From: Nannocystis sp. RBIL2
GTDB taxonomy: Bacteria; Myxococcota_A; Polyangia; Nannocystales; Nannocystaceae
Length of the DNA stretch: 44,062 nt
Direction: 5' to 3'
Assembly: GCF_026626745.1 (NCBI RefSeq)
Contig: NZ_JAPNJW010000003.1
Location: 1 to 44,062 of the forward strand
Shown: positions 34,243-41,866 of the stretch, piece by piece
Numbering within the stretch: position 1 is the first letter of the stretch
Layout: every line of letters begins with the position of its first letter
The notes under the pieces: model-generated
The model's input: only the letters and a program-made list of their open reading frames with translations
Databases searched by the model: none
What the model was told of the DNA's origin: nothing
Made by a program: the position numbers and the translations under genes

Positions 34243-34267
34243 GCGGGGCAGCGGGCAGGTCGGCTTC

Positions 34268-34345
34268 AGAATGGTCGGAAATGTCGTCAGCGCAATGTCC
34301 GAGAGGGCATGCCCCATCGGGCATGTTTTTCGGAACATGTCCTTG
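34268..34345. repeat. 14-bp palindromic repeat cluster 12
   Basis: Five units with cores at 34280, 34294, 34308, 34322 and 34336, exactly 14 apart, after the stop of the gene at 33679-34242 and against the cytochrome remnant. Confidence 0.82.
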
Positions 34346-34349
34346 AAGA

Positions 34350-34560
34350 CACTCAGGGCTGTGCTGGCGGCAGCTCGCCGGCGGCGACGGTCGCCGACGA
34401 TGTGGCAGCTGACGCAGCCGACGCCGATCTCGGCGGCCCCACCGCTGGCTGCGCGGCGTGGATCGGCCTCCGGCGCGTGACAGCCGCGGCAGAACGGCAT
34501 CGGCTCGTGGGCCAGGGCGCGCTGGCATTCGCGCTCGGTGTAGGCGATCTGGTGCTGGCT
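34350..34560 (-). pseudogene. Remnant of a multihaem c-type cytochrome
   Basis: The minus frame reads SQHQIAYTERECQRALAHEP, then MPFCRGCHAPEADP and GVGCVSCHIVGD: two CxxCH haem sites (codons at 34477-34491 and 34402-34416). The context around both sites looks like known multihaem cytochrome proteins. It has no start upstream, because it abuts the stop of the ATP-grasp gene, and downstream the frame runs into the palindrome cluster (FKDMFRKTCPMGH). It is therefore a ~70-codon piece of a larger lost gene. Confidence 0.6.
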
Positions 34561-34564
34561 CGGC

Positions 34565-35329
34565 TCAGGCGTCGGCGAGGCCGACCAGCTCGAGCCAGCG
34601 GGCGGTGAGCATGCGGGCGTGGGCGTAGGGGTTGAGGCCGTAGCAGCCGAACGAGAAGCCGTCGTTGACCTCGACCAGGGCGGTGCTGCCGTCGGCGAGC
34701 ACGCCGAAGTCGATGACGTAAGCGGCGGGCGCGTCGGTGTAGGCGGCGACTGCGGCGCGGACGACCTCGGGGTCGGGGAAGCGCAGCGGATCGCCGTAGT
34801 AGTGGCCGACGCCGAGGATCTCGCCAGCGTGGACGAAGTAGCGCCATTCGGCCACGAACTCGACGCAGTCCGACAGCCACACCGGCGTGTCCGGCTCCTC
34901 GTGCGCCCAGCCGGCCGTGCGCAGCAGGTCGCGGTAGACGGCGAGGACGTGGCCGGTGAACTCCTTGTGACCGGTGACTGGCTTGATGAAGACGGGCGGG
35001 TCGAAGCGATCGTCGCGGCACAGCGCGTGCGCCTCGCGGATCGTCGCCGGTCGCACGCGCCGGCGCAGGAACGACGCGAGGGTCGACGGGTAGTCGATGT
35101 TGATCGGGTCGGGAGCGCCGAGCTGGGCGAGGGCGGTGCGAACGGTGAGGATCCCGCCGATCACTGCGGTGTCGCGCTCGAGCGCGAGCCGGCCCTCGTA
35201 GAGGTCGGACCACACGAAGGACTCGGCCCACACGCCCATCTTGGTGAACCCGTACCAGGCGTTGTAGACGTTCTTGTTGATGAACTCGCCGCTGGCGGGG
35301 TCGCGCTGGACGTAGATCTTGGCGAGCAT
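34565..35329 (-). CDS. ATP-grasp domain protein (R2K/DUF4343-like)
   Basis: 254 aa. ATP-grasp features are FDPPVFIKPVTGHKEFTGHVL (nucleotide Lys), VEFVAEWRYFVHAGEILGVGHYYGDP, and the metal-binding end YVIDFGVLADGSTALVEVNDGFSFGCYGLNP (Asp, Glu, Asn). The order and spacing resemble the R2K/DUF4343 clade as I recall it. Such enzymes join an acyl-phosphate to an amine or thiol; the substrate is unknown. It is divergent from an RNA ligase gene, so the two may share a promoter region. ATG 35329 was chosen at the natural MLAKIYVQRD start. Confidence 0.78.
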   Translation of the reverse strand: MLAKIYVQRDPASGEFINKNVYNAWYGFTKMGVWAESFVWSDLYEGRLALERDTAVIGGILTVRTALAQLGAPDPINIDYPSTLASFLRRRVRPATIREAHALCRDDRFDPPVFIKPVTGHKEFTGHVLAVYRDLLRTAGWAHEEPDTPVWLSDCVEFVAEWRYFVHAGEILGVGHYYGDPLRFPDPEVVRAAVAAYTDAPAAYVIDFGVLADGSTALVEVNDGFSFGCYGLNPYAHARMLTARWLELVGLADA

Positions 35330-35372
35330 GGCCGGGCGACGGTGCCACAAGTCGGCGCCGCCGGGTGATGGA

Positions 35373-35396
35373 GACATGTTCGATGGGACATGTCGA
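35373..35396. repeat. 14-bp palindrome pair in a divergent promoter region
   Basis: Cores at 35375 and 35389, 14 apart, between the divergent ATP-grasp and RNA ligase starts. This copy cannot be a simple terminator for either neighbour and shows the family is not limited to 3' ends. Confidence 0.65.
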
Positions 35397-35468
35397 AGCC
35401 GCGCCCGCGGGCGAGCGCGCGCGAGCGAGCCGTGCACGAGCAGGCGGCGGATCGGCTACCCTGGCGCG

Positions 35469-36407
35469 ATGCGTCACCGCTACTACGGCAAGATCGCGGG
35501 GCCCGGCGAGCCGCTCGGGCTGGTCCCCGGCGGGCCATGGGTCGCGCTCGAGAAGATCCACGGGGCGCAGATGCAGATCGCGGTCGCCGGCGAGCAGGTC
35601 CGCTTCGGCAAGCGCAAGGCTTGGCTCGCGGACGACGACCCGTTCTTCGGCTGGCAGCTGGTGCGGGCGGCGCTGAGCGAGACGGCGCGGGCGGCGGCCC
35701 GGCGCCTCGGCGCGCCGCTGGTGGTGTTCTACGGCGAGCTGTTCGGCGGCGGCTATCCGCACCCCGAGGTGGCGCCGGTGCCAGGGCTGCAGCCGGTGCA
35801 GACGGGGATCTGGTACGCGCCGGAGCTGCGCTGGGCGGCCTTCGACGCGCTGGTCGCCGCCGGCGAGGACGACGAGGGCGAGCTGCTGGGGTGGAGCGAG
35901 CTGGCGGAGCTGGCCCGAGAGACAGGGATGCTGGTGCCGCCGGTGGTGCGCGTCGGGCCGCGGCCGCACGTGGAGGCGGCGCCGACGCGGGCGCCGACGC
36001 GCGTGCCGGCGCTGCTCGGCTTGCCGGCGCTGGCCGACAACTTCGCCGAGGGGCTGGTGGTCCGCCCCGACGCGCGCGCGCGGCCGGGCACGCGGCCGAC
36101 GTACAAGCGCAAGATCGCCGAGTTCGACGAGCAGCGGTTCCAGGACAGCGAGGCGTGGGACCCGTCGCAGCGGCCCGACCGCGCGGCCCTGGTGGCGTGG
36201 GCGGAGCGGCTGACGAACCCGGCCAGGGTGGCCAGCGCGGCGTCGAAGTGGGGCCGCCACGATCGCCAGGCGATCCTCGACGAGGTCGAGCTCGACGTGC
36301 TCATCGACCTGACCGCGGCGTTCCCCGCGGCCCTGCAGGCGCCCGACGAGGCCGACGAGGCGGCCATCCGCGCGGCGGTGCGGGCGGCCGCGGCGCGGTT
36401 GCTTTGA
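35469..36407 (+). CDS. Rnl2-type RNA ligase
   Basis: 312 aa. Nucleotidyltransferase motifs appear in order: I, EKIHG with Lys 29 as the AMP-accepting residue; III, FYGELFGG at ~87-94; IIIa, RWAAFDALV; IV, EGLVVRP; V, YKRKIAEF. Rnl2-family ligases seal 3'-OH/5'-phosphate breaks in RNA using ATP. A helical C-terminal part (~210-312) follows. In the cytoplasm it may repair cleaved RNA, such as tRNA. The neighbour on one side is a divergent ATP-grasp gene, and on the other a convergent vault-like gene. Confidence 0.85.
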   Translation: MRHRYYGKIAGPGEPLGLVPGGPWVALEKIHGAQMQIAVAGEQVRFGKRKAWLADDDPFFGWQLVRAALSETARAAARRLGAPLVVFYGELFGGGYPHPEVAPVPGLQPVQTGIWYAPELRWAAFDALVAAGEDDEGELLGWSELAELARETGMLVPPVVRVGPRPHVEAAPTRAPTRVPALLGLPALADNFAEGLVVRPDARARPGTRPTYKRKIAEFDEQRFQDSEAWDPSQRPDRAALVAWAERLTNPARVASAASKWGRHDRQAILDEVELDVLIDLTAAFPAALQAPDEADEAAIRAAVRAAAARLL

Positions 36408-36409
36408 GG

Positions 36410-36492
36410 GCATGGCCGAGAGGACATGCCGGAAAGGGCATGTTCTTTCGGAAATGATCGAGAGGACATGCCCTGGGGGACATGTCCTGAGT
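36410..36492. repeat. 14-bp palindromic repeat cluster 14 (six units)
   Basis: Six cores at 36411, 36425, 36439, 36453, 36467 and 36481, exactly 14 apart, filling the gap between the convergent stops of the RNA ligase and the vault-like gene. One of the two clearest copies of the family. Confidence 0.85.
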
Positions 36493-36493
36493 G

Positions 36494-37966
36494 TCAGCGA
36501 GGGTCGCGGCGCGGGGCGTCGAGGTGGACGTGGGCGCCGTCGCCGTCGCCGCGCAGCTCGATGACCTGGTCGGCGCGGTGCTGGGTGAGGAGCGCGGTGA
36601 GGTCGACGCCGAGCTTGTGGAGGTTGGCGAGGTGGCGGTTCTCCTCGTCGTGGCGGGCGCGCTCGTCGGCGAGGGCGCGCTCCTGGTCGAGGCGCCGCTG
36701 GGCCCGCTGGAAGTCGCTGCGGGCGCTGTCGGCCTCGAGCTCGGCGGCCCGCCGCGACTTCTGCAGCGCGAGGGCGTGGGCCTGCTCGGCGGCGCCGTCG
36801 GCCCGCTGACGCTCGCCGCGGACGAGCTGGCGCTCGAGCTTGAAGTCCTCGAGCTCCTGGGCCTGCTGTTGCGTGGCGCGCTCGAGCTGCAGGCGGGTGC
36901 GCGACTCGATCGCCTGGTCGAGCATCTGCTGCAGGGAGGGCGGGGCGTCGAAGCCGCGGTAGACGACCTTGCCGATCCGGTAGCCGCACTGGGCGGCGCG
37001 CGCGGTCAGCTGGCGGTAGGTGGCGAGGTCGCCGAGCTGGTCGGTGTGGAGCTTGAACGAGGCGAGGTCGTTGCGGCCGAGGAAGTCGACGACGTCGCTG
37101 GTGGCGGCGTTGACGAAGTCGCCGATCGGGTCGTGGGTGGTGGCGAGCATGAGCTCGATGTCGACGAGCTCGAAGAAGATCATGAGCCGCACCGTGATGA
37201 CGGCGTCGTCGGCGGTCCGCACGTCCTCGACGTCGTGGTACATCTGGTCGGGCATCAGCCACAGCTTCTGGAACACCAGGGCGTTCGGCACCTTGCGATA
37301 GCCGGCGCCGGTCGAGCCGTGCCACGAGAAGGTGTGCAGCCATTCGCCTGGCTGGGCGACGAACACTGCCGGGCCCTGCAGGACGCGGCGCGTGACCTCG
37401 CCGCTGTCGGTGCGGGCGTAGATGACGACGGCCTCCTTGGCGGCGAGCTGTAGGCCCTCCTCGCGGGTGATGGAGAGGTGCTTGCGCGGATCGAGCCAGA
37501 CGTGAGCCGGGCCGACGAGGTGCTCCTGGCGGCCGTCGCGGTAGCGCACGACCAGGAACTCGCCGGGGTGGGCGACGTAGTGGTCCATGCGCCGGAAGGT
37601 GCGGCCGAAGGTCGAGACGCGCTTGGGCCCGACGAGCTCCTCCATCGTGCCGTCCTTGTGGATCATCAGGACGTGCTCGCCGTCTTCGATGGTGTACGAG
37701 AACATGCCGGGTCTCCTGGTCGGACGGGTGTGATCGCGGCCGTCGTCGGCGGGCCGCGCGGGACGGACGAGCCGGGCGTCCATCAGTCGCTGGTGCAGCG
37801 GCTCGGCGGCCGAAGCGTCGTCGGCGAGGCTCTGGGTCGGCAGGACGGACTGCGCGGCGCTGCTCATGCGCATGCGCATGCCGGCCAGGTTCGGGGGCGG
37901 CGCAGCGGCCTCCTGCAGCGCTCCGGCCTGCTTGTTGTAGACGTAGCGCTTGGGCTCGTTGTCCAC
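36494..37966 (-). CDS. SPFH/coiled-coil protein with major-vault-protein-like architecture
   Basis: 490 aa from GTG 37966; ATG 37705 with AGGAGA 6 bases upstream would give 403 aa and is a strong rival start. After the second start come beta repeats (HYVAHPGEFLVVRYRDGRQEHLVGPAHVWLDP; VLQGPAVFVAQPGEWLHTF) that resemble vault repeats. An SPFH-like shoulder follows (DVRTADDAVITVRLMIFFELVDI...GDFVNAATSDVVDFLGRND), then a long charged coiled coil (~370-460) and a short end (VIELRGDGDGAHVHL). The same order occurs in major vault protein, with fewer repeats. Homology is inferred from pattern only; flotillin-like SPFH protein is the alternative. Upstream residues 1-87 look coding by codon use. Confidence 0.68.
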   Translation of the reverse strand: MDNEPKRYVYNKQAGALQEAAAPPPNLAGMRMRMSSAAQSVLPTQSLADDASAAEPLHQRLMDARLVRPARPADDGRDHTRPTRRPGMFSYTIEDGEHVLMIHKDGTMEELVGPKRVSTFGRTFRRMDHYVAHPGEFLVVRYRDGRQEHLVGPAHVWLDPRKHLSITREEGLQLAAKEAVVIYARTDSGEVTRRVLQGPAVFVAQPGEWLHTFSWHGSTGAGYRKVPNALVFQKLWLMPDQMYHDVEDVRTADDAVITVRLMIFFELVDIELMLATTHDPIGDFVNAATSDVVDFLGRNDLASFKLHTDQLGDLATYRQLTARAAQCGYRIGKVVYRGFDAPPSLQQMLDQAIESRTRLQLERATQQQAQELEDFKLERQLVRGERQRADGAAEQAHALALQKSRRAAELEADSARSDFQRAQRRLDQERALADERARHDEENRHLANLHKLGVDLTALLTQHRADQVIELRGDGDGAHVHLDAPRRDPR

Positions 37967-38167
37967 GGCGCGGCGGACGATAGCATCGATGCCCGGGCTG
38001 CTGACGGCCGAAATCGCGCGATTCGCAGTCGCCGGCGACAACGCATGCCACGCGGGTGCACGGGTCGGTTGCACGCGCGCGCGGCCGCGGGACGGCGCGA
38101 GGTCGCCACGCGAAAGCGGTGGACGCGAGGGCGGCCGCGAGCCAGTCTGACGTGAACTCCGTCGTCG

Positions 38168-39781
38168 ATGACCGCCGCAGCCTCACGCATCGCATCCTGC
38201 TTGTCGTCGGCCTCGCGCGGGTTGATGCGGTGCGCGGGGGTGGTGGCGCTCACGAGCTGCTTCTACAACCCGTCGGGATCGATGCAGACGGATGGCGAGG
38301 CGACGACGGCGAGCGCGACGACGACGGGAGCGTCGTTGTCCGGCGAGGTGACGACCGTGGAGCCGACGAGCGTGGCGCCGACGAGCGCGGGGCCGACGAG
38401 CAGCGAGCCGACGAGCACGGCGACGACCACCTCCACGAGTGATACGACGAGCACGAGCGACACTGAGCCGCCGGGTCACTGGCCGGAGGACCCGAATTCA
38501 TGCGACCCGCGCCATCCGGACGATCCGGCGTGCGGGGAGCTGTACTGCGTGGCGGTCGATACGTGCAACTGGTGCACCGCGTTCGCGGGAGACACCACGT
38601 GCAGCGACGTCGATACGGCGACTCCGGTGTGCGATCCGGAGTCGGGCAAGTGCGTGGAGTGTACGGCGGAGGAGGCGTCGGCCTGCGCGGGCGAGACGCC
38701 CGTGTGTGACTCCGAGAGCGGGACTTGCGTGGGCTGCAGCGAGCACGCGCAGTGCCCGAACACTGCGTGCGACATCGAGACCGGGGCGTGTTTCCCCGAC
38801 GAGCCAGGCGCGATCGTCTTCGTCGAGAACAAGCCGGGCGGCTGCGGGGTCGCGCCCGCGGGCACGGAGGAGGATCCGTTCTGCAGCCTGGCCGAGGCGG
38901 CAGAGGTGCTGCAAGAGAGCCAGCCGACGACGATCAAGGTGAAGCCCGGGATCCCGCAGATGACGCCGCTGGCGCTGCCGATCGGCGACTTCGTGGTGGC
39001 AGTGCGGGCGGCGGGCGAGCAGGTGCCCGAGCTCGAGGGCAGCGCGAACGCGGCGCCGATGATCGACGTGAACAGCGAAAATCGCGTGTACCTGTGGCGG
39101 CTCAAATTCCATCGCTCGGGCGCCGATTCGCTGATCCGCTGCGCGCCGCAGCTGCAGGGGCTGCCGGGCACGCTGCATGTGCACGATGTCCGGCTGTTCG
39201 GCGACGGGAGCGCAGCAATGGGCTTGCAGTCGGACGATTGCGCGGTCCGGGTCGCGCGGTCCCGGGTGTGGCTGTGCAGCGGCGGCGGGATCAAGGCGAC
39301 GAGCGGGTCGCTGCGGATCGAGAGCAGCTCGTTCGTGGACAACGGGGCGCCGACTGCGACGTTCGGGGCGCTCAGCCTCGCCAGCCTCCAGGAGGTGGTG
39401 ATCCGTTATTCGTCGTTCGTCGATCACGCGCCGACGATCACGTCGTCGACGCTCCATTGCGGGGGGCCGCCGCCGCCCGGGGGGGTTCAGCTGCGCAATT
39501 CGGTGGTCCTGAACCTGGATCCGCTGGAGTCACCCGACTGCCTCGGCTGGCTCGAGGCGACGACGAGCGTGATCGTGGAGGCGTCGTCCGGCAACGAGCT
39601 GGCGATCCACAAGGAGGCGGCGCTGGACCCACTGGAGGACGGCGTCTATCCGTCCAAGGTCGCCGGCGACTTGGCCGGCCTGGCGATGTGGGGCGAGGGC
39701 GATCCACGGCTCGATGTCGACCTGACGCCGATCCCGGTCGAGGCGCCGAGCTACGCGGGCTGCGACCAACCGCAGGGCTGA
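38168..39781 (+). CDS. Cys-rich, beta-helix-type surface lipoprotein
   Basis: 537 aa. Signal peptide with ALTSC (Cys 31), then a Thr/Ser linker with TSxAPTS and STSDT units (~40-98). A Cys-rich neck (~110-215; CVAVDTCNWC, CDPESGKCVEC, CDSESGTCVGC) follows. The C-terminal ~300 residues begin PGAIVFVENKPGGCG and have repeated strand-turn patterns (GTLHVHDVRLFGDGSAAMGL; IKATSGSLRIESSSFVDNG; LQEVVIRYSSFVDH; GVQLRNSVVLN) typical of right-handed parallel beta-helix proteins. Its role at the surface is unknown; such folds bind or cut polysaccharides. Confidence 0.78.
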   Translation: MTAAASRIASCLSSASRGLMRCAGVVALTSCFYNPSGSMQTDGEATTASATTTGASLSGEVTTVEPTSVAPTSAGPTSSEPTSTATTTSTSDTTSTSDTEPPGHWPEDPNSCDPRHPDDPACGELYCVAVDTCNWCTAFAGDTTCSDVDTATPVCDPESGKCVECTAEEASACAGETPVCDSESGTCVGCSEHAQCPNTACDIETGACFPDEPGAIVFVENKPGGCGVAPAGTEEDPFCSLAEAAEVLQESQPTTIKVKPGIPQMTPLALPIGDFVVAVRAAGEQVPELEGSANAAPMIDVNSENRVYLWRLKFHRSGADSLIRCAPQLQGLPGTLHVHDVRLFGDGSAAMGLQSDDCAVRVARSRVWLCSGGGIKATSGSLRIESSSFVDNGAPTATFGALSLASLQEVVIRYSSFVDHAPTITSSTLHCGGPPPPGGVQLRNSVVLNLDPLESPDCLGWLEATTSVIVEASSGNELAIHKEAALDPLEDGVYPSKVAGDLAGLAMWGEGDPRLDVDLTPIPVEAPSYAGCDQPQG

Positions 39782-39816
39782 GGCGAGCGCGGCACGCTCG
39801 TGTCGGCGGCCGGCAA

Positions 39817-39898
39817 ATCAATTGCGGCAGGGTGCGTGACTCCGGTCATCCGCCGTCCGTGACGGAGATTTCGAAATGCGGGGAAGGCCGCAATTGAT
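39817..39898. ncRNA. Candidate branched structured RNA or DNA element
   Basis: A perfect 12-bp outer stem, ATCAATTGCGGC (39817-39828) with its complement (39887-39898), encloses two hairpins: TGAC-TCCG-GTCA (39837-39848) and CCGTC-CGT-GACGG (39853-39865). A weak third (ATTTCGAAAT, 39868-39877) may form. It begins 36 bases after the beta-helix lipoprotein stop. No T-run follows. It does not fit tRNA dimensions. It could also be a small mobile element with 12-bp ends. Confidence 0.4.
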
Positions 39899-40185
39899 CG
39901 GGAGGCGGCGGTCACCTGTCTCGTGAACCCTCTCGGTAGAGAGGCCGGAGCGAGCCGTGGATTATCGTTGCGAGCGCGTCTTCTTGGTCGGTCCGTGTAT
40001 CCGTATCGAAGGCCATGACGAGGTGCCGGAAGCCGAGGCTGCGCCGAACATCGCCCCCGGGACAGTACGGGCGATCCCCAGGGAGCGATGACGAAAAGGT
40101 TTTGAAGCGAACGCGAATCCGCCGGTGGTCGGCGGTGGGGCGATTGAGCGAGCGTTGCCCGACACTCGCACGTCCCACGTGTGGC

Positions 40186-40225
40186 GCGGTCCAGGACCGT
40201 CTTGCCCGAGACGGTCCTGGGCCGC
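40186..40225. repeat. Long hairpin (19-bp stem)
   Basis: GCGGTCCAGGACCGTCTTG (40186-40204) pairs with 40207-40225 over 19 positions with two mismatches that may be G-U in RNA, leaving a 2-base gap at the tip (in practice a larger loop). No T-run follows. It may be a terminator, a palindromic remnant or the stem of a small RNA. Confidence 0.6.
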
Positions 40226-40664
40226 GGCGCCCGTTTGTCGGTCTTCTATAATTTGTTGGAAAGGCGAATGCCATGCCCGTGCACCGTGGCCGACCTGGGT
40301 CGCGGCGCACGCTGGCGAATCGTGGTAGTCGGCGGGTACTCGGTCGCGATCAATGGCGGCATGCCGCCGAATCTGCGAAAGTGCGGGGCGCATCTGCGTC
40401 GGCGGATGACTGCCAGCGCGGCGAGGGGTGGGGCCGCCGAGGCACCTGGGCGCGATCGCGCCGAGATGCTCGTGGGTCCTCGGATGTGGAGTAGTATTCG
40501 TCGCGGCAGCGCTTGCGGGGGAGGCCGTACGGTGGTCTTGCGCCCGGCATTGGGGCCAATTGGGGGAATGAACGGCGTTCTGGCGATCGGCGGCCGGGCT
40601 GGTCGGGAGGGAGCGGGCGATTTTGGTCGGGGGGATCTCGGAGCTGGCGAGGCGCGAATTTGTC

Positions 40665-40699
40665 TTGACGAATCACGCTTGCTTTTTGCAAGTTTAAGA
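40665..40699 (+). promoter_or_regulatory. Possible promoter/operator upstream of the two-domain VOC gene
   Basis: TTGACG at 40665-40670 looks like a -35 box. No good -10 box stands at the usual 17-base distance. Just after it is CTTGC-TTTTT-GCAAG (40678-40692), a perfect inverted repeat that could be an operator or a hairpin. Confidence 0.25.
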
Positions 40700-40785
40700 G
40701 GCCGGGCGCGACGAGCACAAGCGCGCGCCAGTTCCCGGCAGCCCTCGCGGCTTCGTGGCGCGCTCGATCCCCAGGAGTGACGACC

Positions 40786-41565
40786 ATGACCCCCCGAACC
40801 GAATACAGCGATGGGGCCCCTTGCTGGGCCGATCTGATCACCCCCGACCGTGACGGCGCGGCGCGCTTTTATGGTGGGTTGTTCGACTGGACCTTCGATC
40901 CGCCCCATCCGGGCTTCAACGGTTATGCGATGGTCCGCCGCAATGGCCAGAGCGTGGCCGGGGTGATGCAGATCGCGCCGGGCAGCGGGATGCAAGTGGG
41001 GTGGAACATGCACTTCAGCGCGGCGGACGTCGCGGCGACGGTGCGCAAGATCGCCGCGGCCGGGGGCAGGATCGCGTTCGAGCCCCATCCGGTGGCGTCA
41101 CTCGGCGTGATGATGTTCGCGACCGATCCGACCGGGGCGTTCTTCGGGGTGTGGCAGCCGGGCGAGCACCGCGGCGCCGAATGGGCCTACCGGCCGGGCG
41201 GCATGTGCTGGCATGAGCTGTACACCCGCGACGGCGCGCGGGCGGACGCGTTCTACCGCGCGGTCTTCGAGTACGCGCAGACGACGATCGCCAACGACAA
41301 GCAGGTCGACTACTCCCGCTACAGCCGCGACGGGCGGCCGCTGTGCGGGAGGTTGCAGATGACGGGGGCGTGGGGCGAGGTGCCGTCGCACTGGTTGACG
41401 TACTTCGCGGTCGAGGACATCGAGACGTCGCTGGCCAGGGTGCGCGCGCTCGACGGGCGGACGATCCACGGGCCGTACGCGACGCCGCTCGGGCCGAGCG
41501 CGCTGGTCGGCGATCCATACGGCGCGATGTTCGGGCTGACGCAGGTGACGGGCTCGTACGTGTGA
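40786..41565 (+). CDS. Two-domain VOC family protein
   Basis: 259 aa with two VOC domains. The first runs from ~10 (GAPCWADLITPDRDGAARFYGGLFDWTF) to ~120 (ATDPTGAFFGVWQPG). The second runs from ~140 (GGMCWHELYTRDGARADAFYRAVFEYAQ) to the end (DPYGAMFGLTQ). It resembles the glyoxalase-like proteins with two halves that occur in many high-GC bacteria; the substrate is unknown. AGGAG at 40773-40777 is 8 bases before ATG 40786, which is why the upstream GTG at 40777 was not used. Confidence 0.87.
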   Translation: MTPRTEYSDGAPCWADLITPDRDGAARFYGGLFDWTFDPPHPGFNGYAMVRRNGQSVAGVMQIAPGSGMQVGWNMHFSAADVAATVRKIAAAGGRIAFEPHPVASLGVMMFATDPTGAFFGVWQPGEHRGAEWAYRPGGMCWHELYTRDGARADAFYRAVFEYAQTTIANDKQVDYSRYSRDGRPLCGRLQMTGAWGEVPSHWLTYFAVEDIETSLARVRALDGRTIHGPYATPLGPSALVGDPYGAMFGLTQVTGSYV

Positions 41566-41866
41566 GGCGCGGGCGCGGCGACGGCGGTTCCGATTCGCTC
41601 GGGGTCGTCGTCGGCGAGACCGGCGACGGGCTCGAATCGCGGGTGCAGCTCGACCTGGCCGTGGCGTGCAGGCCACAAGGCGCGTCCGTGCAGCGGGCTC
41701 CGGAGCCGCGAGCGCGGTCCTGGTTTTCGCGGTTATGGCGGGTCCTGGGCTCTCGAACGACGTTCGGCGAGCGAGGCGGGGCGCGGCGGCGCTTGAACTT
41801 TCGCCGATCGATTCCATAGACCCTGCGAACGGACGTCGACGATTGCGCGTCCGGGAGGGCTCGCCG
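41566..41866. other. Intergenic region
   Basis: 301 bases between the VOC and ankyrin genes. The ankyrin frame is open through part of it, but that part is Arg/Ala-rich and not protein-like. No repeat of the 14-bp family was seen here. Confidence 0.4.

Larger units (their letters stand above)
39782..40785. other. One-kilobase gene-free stretch of lower GC
   Basis: About 1 kb with no convincing gene; the ORFs in it are short and Arg/Pro-rich. It holds the branched element at 39817-39898, the long hairpin at 40186-40225, a perfect 14-bp palindrome (GGCGGCATGCCGCC, 40355-40368) and a possible regulatory site before the VOC gene. Its base use looks less G/C-rich than its neighbours, which may mean acquired or non-coding functional DNA. 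Confidence 0.55.

Noticed and set aside
34353..38195. 1280-residue minus-strand open frame
   Set aside because: Runs out of frame through several well-supported genes and is Arg/Pro-rich with no recognisable domain.
39817..39898. tRNA gene
   Set aside because: Outer stem is 12 bp, only two strong inner hairpins, no T-loop motif and no CCA-compatible layout.
40247..40252. TATAAT as a promoter -10 box
   Set aside because: No -35-like sequence at 16-18 bases upstream; the region there is the G/C-rich foot of the long hairpin.
39912..40310. 132-residue minus-strand open frame
   Set aside because: Overlaps the long hairpin, has no ribosome site I can see and is Arg/Pro-rich at the start. A real short gene cannot be fully excluded.
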